NCBI GenBank assembly: GCA_903929475.1
Contig: CAIYUV010000181.1
Location: 1 to 42,911, forward strand
Direction: 5' to 3'
Length of the DNA stretch: 42,911 nucleotides
Source: an uncultured Spartobacteria bacterium
GTDB taxonomy: Bacteria; Verrucomicrobiota; Verrucomicrobiia; Chthoniobacterales; Chthoniobacteraceae
In this document: positions 9,543 to 23,474 of the stretch, piece by piece
Layout of the letters: every line of letters starts with the position of its first letter
How positions within the stretch are numbered: the first letter of the stretch is position 1
Translations under genes and position numbers: made by a program
Notes under the pieces: generated by a model
The model's database searches: none
What the model saw: only the letters and a program-made list of their open reading frames with translations
What the model was told of the DNA's origin: nothing

Positions 9543-10337
9543 ATGAAAATCATCGCCGTGGCGAACCAGAAAGGCGGAGTCGGCAAGACAACGACTTCGT
9601 TGAACCTCAGCTCCTGCATCGCAGAGCTGGGGAAAAAAGTGCTGCTCGTGGATCTCGATCCGCAGGCAAACGCCACCAGCGGGCTCGGCATCGAGCCATT
9701 GGAAAACGTCAGCGCCTACGGCCCGATGCTCGGCGAAGCCAGTCTCGCGGACATGGTCGTCCCCACTGCACGCGAGAATCTTTTCATCATCCCCGCGAAC
9801 CTCGATCTCGCTGGCGTCGAAGTGGAACTCATCCGCCTCGGCGATCACCTCACGCGCCTTCGCAAGGCGTTCGAGCCGCTGCGCGCGGAGGCTCCGTTTG
9901 ATTTCATCTTCCTCGACTGCCCGCCTTCGCTCGGCGTGCTGATGACCAACGCGCTTAGCGCCGCCGACGAAGTCCTCGTCCCGCTCCAATGCGAATATTA
10001 CTCGATGGAGGGCCTCGCGAAAATCATCGGCATCTGCGAGCAACTGCGCGAGGCCGGAGCAAACCCCGATCTCCAACTCTGTGGAATCGTGATGACGATG
10101 TATCTCCGCACAAATCACGCGAACCAAGTCATCGCCGAAATTCAAAAATACTACGGCGAAGTGATCTTCAAGAGCGTCATCCCCCGCACCATCCGCCTCG
10201 CCGAAGCGCCCAGCCACGGCCAGCCCATCATCGCCTACGAATCCAGCGGTCTCGGAGCCGCCGCCTACCGCGCGCTCGCCAAGGAATTTCTAGCGCGTGA
10301 GGCTCCTCTCACGCCTCAAAACACAGAGGTTGTCTAA
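9543..10337 (+). CDS. parA: ParA/Soj family chromosome-partitioning ATPase
   Basis: A 264-residue deviant-Walker ATPase that binds DNA in its ATP-bound dimer and moves ParB-parS complexes. The deviant Walker A motif KGGVGKTT is at residues 10-17, with the signature lysine K10. The Walker A' region has VDLDPQANAT and the Walker B region has FIFLDCPPSLG. The C-terminal Soj signature IPRTIRLAEAPSHGQPI is present. The ATG at 9543 is chosen over an in-frame one further upstream because the family begins directly with MKIIAVANQKGG. A parB usually follows, but the next gene is a signalling protein. ParB could lie elsewhere, or this ATPase could position another cargo. Confidence 0.93.
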   Translation: MKIIAVANQKGGVGKTTTSLNLSSCIAELGKKVLLVDLDPQANATSGLGIEPLENVSAYGPMLGEASLADMVVPTARENLFIIPANLDLAGVEVELIRLGDHLTRLRKAFEPLRAEAPFDFIFLDCPPSLGVLMTNALSAADEVLVPLQCEYYSMEGLAKIIGICEQLREAGANPDLQLCGIVMTMYLRTNHANQVIAEIQKYYGEVIFKSVIPRTIRLAEAPSHGQPIIAYESSGLGAAAYRALAKEFLAREAPLTPQNTEVV

Positions 10338-10411
10338 GGGTAAAATCATCTCTCGCGGATCGCTCACAGCCTTTGAAATGATGCGATATTAATCGTAACG
10401 AGTATATTTTC

Positions 10412-10417
10412 TATAAT
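10412..10417 (+). promoter_or_regulatory. Candidate -10 box upstream of the PAS/receiver gene
   Basis: A perfect TATAAT lies 32 bases before the ATG at 10450 in a locally AT-rich stretch of an otherwise GC-rich window. The hexamer 17 bases upstream (TTAATC) matches TTGACA poorly, so assignment rests on the -10 alone. Confidence 0.4.
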
Positions 10418-10449
10418 TTGGCACGCTGACGGCTATTCTCGTTGCCGAC

Positions 10450-11748
10450 ATGCTTTACCGCATCTTTCAGCCCATATTCGCCAGCTTGCAGCAGTTCAGT
10501 GAACAACTGTTTTGCAAATCGGAAAGCCACGCATCTGCGCTCTCCGGCACCCTGTCATTTTTTCCAACTGCCGACGCTGCTTTCGTTCTCGATGGCACCA
10601 TGATGGGGGCGCTCGCCGCAATCGGTATCGCGGCGGGAGTTTCATGGGGAGTGTTCTACCGCCGGATGTCCACCACAGAACAGCAACAGCGATTGCAGGC
10701 GGAAAACACCGAGGCGCAACTGCGCGCTCTGCTCACGATGACCGACGACGCCGTGCTGGTGCTCGATGCCCACGGCGTCGTGCGTGCCGCCAATGTCGCA
10801 GCAGAGGAAATGTTTTCCATTACCGCCAGTGAGTTTGAGGGACTCGAGCTTACACAATTCATCCCACAGCCGCTCTGCCTCGGCGAACTGACACGACGCG
10901 GCCCGGTGAATTTCGACTCCATCGCCATGCGCCCCGGTGGATGCCACGTGAACGTGGAAGTGTATCTTTCCGAAGTCGAACTGTCGCACAGCACCAGTTA
11001 CCTCGTGCTCGTGCATGAAAAGGGCACGCAGGCCACGCCTTCTGCCACAGCCAAAACCGACATCAGCGCACCCGTGTCCAAATTTTGCCACGAACTCAAC
11101 AACCAGCTCACGGCGATCATCGGAAATCTTTCACTCATCCTCATGTCCGCCAACCAGGACACATCCACCCATGAGCGTGTGATGAGCGCAAAAAAGAACT
11201 CCCTTCGAGCGCAGGAAATCACCCGCAAACTTCAAGCTCTCACCAAAGGCGAAGGCGAAACAGAACCAGACATCAGCACCGCGCCCGCACCCGGCACGAT
11301 TGTCCACATGCCGAAACCCGGAACCTCCAAATCCCCTTCAAAAAACAACGCGCGCGTTCTCGTCCTCGACGATGAAGAAGCCATCTGCGCCCTCGTCTCC
11401 AGCGCACTTTCCTCAATGGGTTACGACGTCGCCGAGGCGACCAGTGTTCCAGCAGCACTGCTCGCTTGCGAACAAGCGATGAATGCAGGCCGCCGCTTCC
11501 ATCTCGTCATTTCCGATTTAAGCCTGCCAGGCGATCTCAGTGGTAACGAAGCCGTCGCCCGCCTGAAGGACATCGATCCAGAGATAAAAGCCATCATCTC
11601 CAGCGGCTACGACAGCGACCCCGTCATGACGCACTTCCGCGACCACGGCTTCGATGGCGCAGTTTCGAAGCCCTACGAAATTTCCAAACTCAGCCGCATA
11701 GTCAGCGAAGTCCTTGCGAGTGGAAACGAAAAGCGAAAGTTCGCCTGA
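10450..11748 (+). CDS. PAS / histidine H-box / receiver signalling protein lacking a kinase ATPase domain
   Basis: A 432-residue predicted membrane-associated signalling protein. One hydrophobic segment lies near residues 50-68, followed by a short coiled linker and a PAS domain (about 88-190, AVLVLDAHGVVRAANVAA). A FixL-like phosphoacceptor helix has its histidine at H214 (CHELNNQLTAIIGN). A Pro/Ser/Thr-rich linker then leads to a complete receiver domain from about 302, with acidic pair D307/D308, phosphoacceptor D356 (VISDLSLPG) and K407 (VSKPYE). Only about 65 residues separate the H-box helices from the receiver, and no N, G1 or G2 box is visible, so the HATPase domain is missing. It may relay phosphate from another kinase or act as a receiver and scaffold. 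The cognate partner is unknown. Confidence 0.82.
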   Translation: MLYRIFQPIFASLQQFSEQLFCKSESHASALSGTLSFFPTADAAFVLDGTMMGALAAIGIAAGVSWGVFYRRMSTTEQQQRLQAENTEAQLRALLTMTDDAVLVLDAHGVVRAANVAAEEMFSITASEFEGLELTQFIPQPLCLGELTRRGPVNFDSIAMRPGGCHVNVEVYLSEVELSHSTSYLVLVHEKGTQATPSATAKTDISAPVSKFCHELNNQLTAIIGNLSLILMSANQDTSTHERVMSAKKNSLRAQEITRKLQALTKGEGETEPDISTAPAPGTIVHMPKPGTSKSPSKNNARVLVLDDEEAICALVSSALSSMGYDVAEATSVPAALLACEQAMNAGRRFHLVISDLSLPGDLSGNEAVARLKDIDPEIKAIISSGYDSDPVMTHFRDHGFDGAVSKPYEISKLSRIVSEVLASGNEKRKFA

Positions 11749-11755
11749 CCTTTCC

Positions 11756-11780
11756 GGCTCTTTGCTTCAGCTAACGAGCC
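11756..11780. terminator. Weak hairpin between convergent genes
   Basis: GGCTC (11756-11760) can pair with GAGCC (11776-11780) around a 15-base loop, across the 22-base gap between the convergent signalling gene and the ligase-like gene. The stem is short and lacks a T-run. Confidence 0.2.
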
Positions 11781-14152
11781 TTCTCGCGTAGGGCTGTCTC
11801 CACGGCTGCGGCGAAATTTTTCTCTGCTGCGAGGAGATACGCCGCTTTGCGAATGAACCACGGGGGGGCGTCTGTGCGTTGGGCCACAGTGAAGATGATC
11901 TTTTGCGCTGCCGCTTTGTCGCCCTCCGCGTCGAGCATCTGGGCAAGTGCCAGTGCGTGTGCTGCATTTTCAGGCGCGAGGCGGTAGCGATTTTCCAGAA
12001 CTTCGCGCTTGGTGGACTTTGGCATCTCACCGTAGGCCGGCTCCGGCATCACTCCGCTGTAAATCTGCCATGCGCGCTCGTCTTGTTTCCAGCCGTGCAG
12101 CAATTCCATCCACACGCGGTGGTCGCGCCCGTGCCGCGATGCGTGGCGCTTCATCCATTGTTCCAATTGCTCCGGGGATGACCAGCGCGAGGCGTAGCGG
12201 TAGAATACGAGCACTTCGTCCTCTGCCACCTCTGCCTCGGCGCGCTTCTCCCACCAGAGTTCATAGTAGGCGCGGATGTGTTCATCCGGCTCACGCAACT
12301 CTTCGACGATGATTTCTGCGTAGGAGAGTGCGAGTTCCGGATGTTCCTCCACAAATTGCCCCCACAGCACACGCGCCCCGTTCATCCGCCCCGTCTCACG
12401 CACTGCGTCCCGCAATACTTCGCCGCGCTGCCGGCCCGCGCGCTGCACGGCATCCTGCCAGAATACTATAGCCTGCGAGGGAAACTGCTTTGCGGCCCGC
12501 GCCTGCATGACGGGCAGCCACCACGCAGAGGCCGCAAGTCTGCGCACAATCGTGAAGTGCTGCTCCCACAGCGCGCGCTCCTTCGGCTGCTCGGACAATG
12601 CGTGCATTCCTGCGTATTGATGCAGCCACGGATTGAGCGGAAAATGCTTCAGAACTGCCTCATACTCCGCAAGCTGTGGCTTTGTTGCGCCTCTCGTTGT
12701 TTCACGGTTGAGGATCATCGTGGGCGCGAGAGGCGACCAGACCGGCGGTCGACTCATCAATGGCCAAACCCAAAACGCAGCAAGCAGCAGCGGCATCAGT
12801 GCGACCCGGCGCGGAGCCGTCGAAACATCGGACGCTCGCAACGGAAACGCTACACCGAGCAGCGCGAGCGCAAAACCAGCCGTTGCCCAGCGGTGCGCCG
12901 GCACGTCGAACATGGCATGCACCAATAACGCCGCGACTCCCGCCAGAGCCCCGGCTGCGAGGTAAAAACTTCTGCGCTGCTCAAACACTGCGCGCATATT
13001 CACCACGACAAACACAACCAATCCCGCAAAAAGAAGCAGCACAGGCATCGCGCCAAATTCCGTCAGCCAGAGCAGCCAACTGCTTTCCGGATGCAGCACG
13101 GTTTTCCCATCGAGATCCGCGACCTGATACAGCGGGAAGATTTGCGCGAACGTCTCAATGCCATGTCCAAAAAGCGGCGCATCTTTCCAAATGCGCAGAG
13201 TCTCGTTCCAAATTAGCACGCGCGTTTCATTGGAAACCATCCCACCTTCGCGCGAACTGAAACGCTCGATCACCTTCCCACCAAAAGTCAGCACGACAAA
13301 CACGACCAGCAGCAGACCGCAGAGCGTAAAAAGCAGCGTCCGCCGATCCCGACGCTTCCAAAGCACGAGCGCTGTCAGAACGAGAATCCCCGCACCAAAC
13401 GCCACCAGTCCGCCGCGCGATTGACTCGCAAGCAAGGCCGCGAGCGATGCGAACATCAACGCTCCCGCCGCCACAGCAGCCACTCGTAGTCCCTTCGCAA
13501 TCGCCCACAATAAACAGCCCCCGCAGCAAAGCCCGGCCATCGCGAGGAAGGACGCGGTGTGATTGCGATTAGGAAAAGGCCCCCAACCCAGCCAGCCTTC
13601 GGTATATCGGATACCGTAGATCGCTTTCGGCTGAATGGGATCAATTTTCATCGTGAAACACACCAGCGCTAGGAAAGCCCCCGCCGACCCGAGCACCCAC
13701 GCCATCCAAACGCGTCGCGTTCGATCCGCCGCGAGAGATCGCACCCAGACAAACCACACCAAGGCCACCATTGCGGCGAGCATCGCATCGAGCGCGCGGA
13801 ACGGTTCGGGATTGTGCGTGAACGGCAGTGCAAGATGCAAATCCGCCAGTTCGGCGCGCCATTTCACTGCACCGAACATTGCGTGCGGCGCAAACTCCTT
13901 GATCGCGATCACCGCGCAAATCACCACGGCGAACCATTTCACACGCGACGAAACCGGGGCAAAGCTCAACGGCCTGATCCACAATCCCGCCGCCAGCAAA
14001 ACAAGCAGTCCGATTTGCACCACGCGATCCACCGCTCCGAAAAGCAGTGGCCCGAGATACAACAGCGCACCAAACACGACCACGGGCGCGATGATCCGCC
14101 ACGGGATTTTCCTGCGTGGACGGCCCCGGTGCTCGCGACGTTTCGTTTCCAT
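11771..14152 (-). CDS. O-antigen ligase/polymerase-like membrane protein with long soluble C-terminus
   Basis: A 793-residue protein. The first 480 or so residues hold about ten or more hydrophobic segments. The motifs GWGPFPNRNHTASFLAM and LFGHGIETFAQIFPLYQ are typical of the Wzy_C/WaaL family, which joins polysaccharide to lipid A-core or polymerises repeat units in the periplasm. The remaining 310 or so residues are soluble, helix-rich and TPR-like. The ATG at 14152 overlaps the upstream TGA by one base (TGATG), which fixes the start and indicates coupling to the sugar-phosphate transferase gene. Ligase and polymerase cannot be told apart by sequence. The ABC exporter nearby and the absence of Wzx favour a ligase. 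Confidence 0.8.
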   Translation of the reverse strand: METKRREHRGRPRRKIPWRIIAPVVVFGALLYLGPLLFGAVDRVVQIGLLVLLAAGLWIRPLSFAPVSSRVKWFAVVICAVIAIKEFAPHAMFGAVKWRAELADLHLALPFTHNPEPFRALDAMLAAMVALVWFVWVRSLAADRTRRVWMAWVLGSAGAFLALVCFTMKIDPIQPKAIYGIRYTEGWLGWGPFPNRNHTASFLAMAGLCCGGCLLWAIAKGLRVAAVAAGALMFASLAALLASQSRGGLVAFGAGILVLTALVLWKRRDRRTLLFTLCGLLLVVFVVLTFGGKVIERFSSREGGMVSNETRVLIWNETLRIWKDAPLFGHGIETFAQIFPLYQVADLDGKTVLHPESSWLLWLTEFGAMPVLLLFAGLVVFVVVNMRAVFEQRRSFYLAAGALAGVAALLVHAMFDVPAHRWATAGFALALLGVAFPLRASDVSTAPRRVALMPLLLAAFWVWPLMSRPPVWSPLAPTMILNRETTRGATKPQLAEYEAVLKHFPLNPWLHQYAGMHALSEQPKERALWEQHFTIVRRLAASAWWLPVMQARAAKQFPSQAIVFWQDAVQRAGRQRGEVLRDAVRETGRMNGARVLWGQFVEEHPELALSYAEIIVEELREPDEHIRAYYELWWEKRAEAEVAEDEVLVFYRYASRWSSPEQLEQWMKRHASRHGRDHRVWMELLHGWKQDERAWQIYSGVMPEPAYGEMPKSTKREVLENRYRLAPENAAHALALAQMLDAEGDKAAAQKIIFTVAQRTDAPPWFIRKAAYLLAAEKNFAAAVETALREKAR

Positions 14153-15534
14153 CACCAGCGATCCCAGCGCTCCTGAGCTTTTACATAGACGGGCCGGAAG
14201 CACTCCGCGATGCTCTGCCATTCACCCTCCGTGCCATCCTCGCGCGGCGCATAGACCGTCCACGGGCGCGATCCGTTGTAGCGGATATTCACCACCACCT
14301 GCTCCTCCACCTCCCCTTTGTCGCAAAACCCCACGCGCCTCAGCGTCTGATCGAAAATACCCCAGAACTCCTCGCCCGATTCACAGCGCTCGACTTCGAT
14401 CATCAGCACTTTCGCCTGGAGCAGCGCATACTGCACCGTCTGCCGCCGACTCAGCACGCGCTTCACTTTCCGGTGTGCATCCTGCCACGAACTCACACGA
14501 TGAAAATGCCGCACAATGCCGATGACCATGAGGAACAGAAGACCGGCACCGATGGCAATTGGCAGAGTGCCGCCCTTGTTCCAAAAAATCGCCAGACCAA
14601 CGAGCGAAAGAGCGACGCACAGGCCATACAGACCGAGCAAGACCCTGCGCTTGGAAAATCCGAATTCCATTAGGCGGTGATGAATGTGCTCGCTGTCGGC
14701 ATGGAAGAGCGGGAACCCGCGCATCGCCCTTCGCACAAGCGCCAGCGCTGTATCGAGAATCGGCAGCCCCATGCCGACAACCGTCACCATCAACACGGCG
14801 GCAATCGATCCCTTGTGCGCGCTCGACATCGAGAGCGCCGCAATCACGAAGCCGATCAAATACGCACCTCCATCACCGAGGTAGATTTTTGCGGGCGGAA
14901 AATTAAACACGAGAAAGCCGAGCAGAGCACCGGCCATCGTGAACGCGAACCATGTCACCTCATAATGCCCCGTATAAAAGCCGACGATTCCGAGGGTGAG
15001 CGACATGAACAACCCGAGCCCGCCGGCAAGTCCGTCGAAGCCATCAATGAGGTTCACGATGTTTGGAATCGCGATGAGCCAGAAGATCGTCACCGGCGCC
15101 GCCCACATTCCAAGTTCGATCTCTCCATAGCCCGGAACCGAAAACCGCTCAATGCTCAACCCCAGCCAGCACACGATGCTCGCTGCGGCTATTTGTCCGA
15201 AGAGTTTCTTCTTCGCGCCGATGCGCGAAATGTCATCCCAAAGCCCCAGCGCATACATCAGCGTGGCACCGATAAAAATCGGGAACCATTCCGCCAGACG
15301 CGACGAATGTTTTAGCAAAATCAAAATCAGCCCAAGCGTCAGCGCCAGCATGATGGGCATCCCGCCGAGCCGCGGAACCGGCGTTACTTGTTGCTTGCGC
15401 GACTCATCGGCGACATCCAGTCCGACGCCACTGTGCGCGAGTTGGATGACCCACGGCGTCGTTACCACCGTGAGCAGAAAGCCAAACACGAAAAAGAAAA
15501 TGCCGACAATCATGAGCGCAAAAACATTCTGCAC
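14152..15534 (-). CDS. WecA/MraY-family undecaprenyl-phosphate sugar-1-phosphate transferase
   Basis: A 460-residue polytopic enzyme predicted to move a sugar-1-phosphate from a UDP-sugar to undecaprenyl phosphate, the first step of O-antigen or capsule assembly. Family signatures include the D100-D101 pair (GLWDDIS), NLIDGFDG at 161-168, IYLGDGG at 217-223 and HIHHR at 283-287. Membrane helices fill residues 1-345. A soluble tail of about 115 residues (from HRVSSWQDAH) is extra relative to WecA and has no recognised domain. The start is a GTG without a clear Shine-Dalgarno; an in-frame ATG at 15513 is an alternative. The sugar is likely HexNAc, but this is inferred from the family only. Confidence 0.88.
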   Translation of the reverse strand: MQNVFALMIVGIFFFVFGFLLTVVTTPWVIQLAHSGVGLDVADESRKQQVTPVPRLGGMPIMLALTLGLILILLKHSSRLAEWFPIFIGATLMYALGLWDDISRIGAKKKLFGQIAAASIVCWLGLSIERFSVPGYGEIELGMWAAPVTIFWLIAIPNIVNLIDGFDGLAGGLGLFMSLTLGIVGFYTGHYEVTWFAFTMAGALLGFLVFNFPPAKIYLGDGGAYLIGFVIAALSMSSAHKGSIAAVLMVTVVGMGLPILDTALALVRRAMRGFPLFHADSEHIHHRLMEFGFSKRRVLLGLYGLCVALSLVGLAIFWNKGGTLPIAIGAGLLFLMVIGIVRHFHRVSSWQDAHRKVKRVLSRRQTVQYALLQAKVLMIEVERCESGEEFWGIFDQTLRRVGFCDKGEVEEQVVVNIRYNGSRPWTVYAPREDGTEGEWQSIAECFRPVYVKAQERWDRW

Positions 15535-15612
15535 GGATGGCTGGAAGCGGTCATTGCAAAACGCATAACCAACGCACTAGCAGGCAAAGTCCGCAAGAGG
15601 GAGCGCGAAGTT

Positions 15613-16692
15613 TTATTCACCGGCCACCAGCCTTCCCCATGCAGCCAGCGCATCTGCACGATGGGCGCGCGCATCCAGCGGCGCACCGATTTCACCACCA
15701 TTCCGACGGGCTGCAATCCACTCTGCAACAGCAGCAGCATCGCCCGGCGCAAAAATTCCCGCGTGAGGAAAGCGTCGCAACTCCGCGGCAATCGCCCCGT
15801 CCACAGGCCCGACGAAAAGAATCGCGCGCGGCAGCGACATCACCAGCGCCAGTTTGCTCGGCCAGAGCAGACCCTGCACGGCCGGAAGCTGCGACACGAC
15901 GAGTGCCTGACTGCGCAGTAGCGTCGCCGACAGTTCCCCCTCAGCCGCATACCCGCGCCATTCACAGCGATGCAGTCCGAGCTCCACCGCGCGCGCCTGC
16001 GCCAGCGGCCACGACGGCCCTCCACCTTGGAAAACAAAACGTGCATCCACTCCCCGCTGTTCGATCATTTGCTGCGCCCGCAACAACGTCTCCCACTCAT
16101 GCGCACGCCCCAGATTCCCCGAGTAAATCCACGTCCACTCCGTATCGGGCGACACATCCGGCGCGGGACGCTCCAGCACAGCCTTCGTCACCCATGGACG
16201 AATACACACCGGCTCAACGTCGTATTTTCGCAGGCGATTCGCCATGTCCGCATCAAGCGCCACGACCTTTGCACAGCGGCGGTATGCCCGCCCCATCATC
16301 CATGCAGTGAGCTTCGCGACAAACGAACCACGCCGGACTTCCCCCAACTCCACCGCGATTTCTGGATACACATCCATCGCCCAGTGGATATGTCGCGCGC
16401 GATGTTTCCGGGCGACTCGCTCTGCAATCACCGCGAGGCACGGCGGCGAACTCCCCGAAACGACCACATCCACACGCTCGCGGCATTTTCCCGCACGCCA
16501 CATCCGCATCAGCGCAGCGAGTTCTCGCTTCATCCGTCCACCCGACTGCTGTCCACCGCGATAATCCTGCGCCGCATCCACAAAATCCACCGAGTGTCCC
16601 AGCCGCTCGCACTCATCAGCCACCTCGCGAAACAAAACCCCGGTCGGTGCCGGATCGGGCGGGAAGTATTGATTGAGAAAAAGAACACGCAT
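15613..16692 (-). CDS. GT4 family glycosyltransferase (WbuB-like)
   Basis: A 359-residue GT-B-fold glycosyltransferase, probably cytoplasmic and acting on the lipid-linked polysaccharide. The N-terminal domain begins MRVLFLNQYFPPDPAPTG, typical of WbuB-like GT4 proteins, and has HWAMDVYPE. The C-terminal domain has IYSGNLGRAHEW and a sugar-nucleotide-binding region (PSKLALVMSLPRAILFVG). The ATG at 16692 is chosen because the longer frame upstream encodes only Gly/Arg-rich sequence that overlaps the acyltransferase gene antiparallel to its codon logic. The acyltransferase stop is 20 bases upstream, consistent with one operon running towards the sugar-phosphate transferase. Donor and acceptor are unknown. 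Confidence 0.85.
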   Translation of the reverse strand: MRVLFLNQYFPPDPAPTGVLFREVADECERLGHSVDFVDAAQDYRGGQQSGGRMKRELAALMRMWRAGKCRERVDVVVSGSSPPCLAVIAERVARKHRARHIHWAMDVYPEIAVELGEVRRGSFVAKLTAWMMGRAYRRCAKVVALDADMANRLRKYDVEPVCIRPWVTKAVLERPAPDVSPDTEWTWIYSGNLGRAHEWETLLRAQQMIEQRGVDARFVFQGGGPSWPLAQARAVELGLHRCEWRGYAAEGELSATLLRSQALVVSQLPAVQGLLWPSKLALVMSLPRAILFVGPVDGAIAAELRRFPHAGIFAPGDAAAVAEWIAARRNGGEIGAPLDARAHRADALAAWGRLVAGE

Positions 16693-16712
16693 CGAGGAAG
16701 TTCCTTTCAGCG

Positions 16713-17282
16713 TCAGCGCGAAACTCCCAAATCCTTCACCACCACAGCCGGGTTTCCGCGCACCAGTTTGCCCGCCGCGACATTTTCCATCACCACACTC
16801 CCCGCCCCCACGACGCTCCCTGCGCCGATTTCCACCCCCGGCCCGATGAACGCCTGCGCCGCCACCCAAGCCCCGGCGCGCACCGTGATCGGTTTCGTGA
16901 TCAAATCAAAAGTCGCCTTCGTATATTCATGCGACCCTGTGCACAAAAACACCCGCTGCGAAATGCACACCGAATCCTCAATCACCACATCCGCGAGGCT
17001 CAAAATGTGAACCTCCTCGCCGATCCACACATTGTCGCCAAGCCGCAGCCGCCACGGAAAAGTGACGTTCACTTTTCCCCGGATGACGACTCCCCTGCCA
17101 ACGCCCGCCCCGAATAACGAAAGCAGCGCACAGCGCAACGCCGACGGCCACGGCAACGACGTGTCGAAAAAACACCACCGCACCAAAATCCACAGCGCCT
17201 CCTTCAAACACGAGGCTCCGCGATCAAACCCGGCGGCAGAATAAGCTGAGAGGTCGCGCGGTGCTGGCGTTGTGTCGGGCAT
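16713..17282 (-). CDS. WcaF-like left-handed beta-helix acyltransferase
   Basis: A 189-residue hexapeptide-repeat transferase of the colanic acid acetyltransferase (WcaF) type, which O-acetylates sugars or precursors. After the family-typical N-terminus (DLSAYSAAGFDRG) it has imperfect hexapeptide turns (VVIRGKVNVT, IGEEVHILSL, IGPGVEIGAGSVVGAGSVV). The acetyl-CoA-site region CTGSHEYTKATFDL supplies the probable catalytic His. The ATG at 17282 matches the family start better than one 72 bases upstream. It is the first gene of the minus-strand polysaccharide block and diverges from the NRPS gene, so the 114 bases between them may coordinate both blocks. Confidence 0.85.
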   Translation of the reverse strand: MPDTTPAPRDLSAYSAAGFDRGASCLKEALWILVRWCFFDTSLPWPSALRCALLSLFGAGVGRGVVIRGKVNVTFPWRLRLGDNVWIGEEVHILSLADVVIEDSVCISQRVFLCTGSHEYTKATFDLITKPITVRAGAWVAAQAFIGPGVEIGAGSVVGAGSVVMENVAAGKLVRGNPAVVVKDLGVSR

Positions 17283-17396
17283 GGTTGCGGCCAAGCTATA
17301 CGCGTGCCCGGCCATCCAGCGCAACGCGGCATGAAGGAAAACAACCGATGCCAATGCTCGCCGGGCAAGGGGCTTGCTAATACAAACCGACAGAAC
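17283..17396. promoter_or_regulatory. Divergent control region between polysaccharide block and NRPS operon
   Basis: These 114 bases lie between divergent start codons and should contain promoters for the acyltransferase block (leftward) and the nine-gene assembly-line operon (rightward). A possible -10-like TAATAC (near 17379-17384) precedes the NRPS start, without a convincing -35. No operator palindrome was evident and no regulator gene is nearby. Confidence 0.35.

Positions 17397-23470
<6,074 letters not shown>

Positions 23471-23474
<4 letters not shown>

Noticed and set aside
17304-17396. Extended NRPS start upstream of 17397
   Set aside because: The extra residues (Pro/Gly/Cys/Lys-rich) do not belong to a condensation domain, and the ATG at 17397 lies four residues before the conserved YPLSPLQQ motif.
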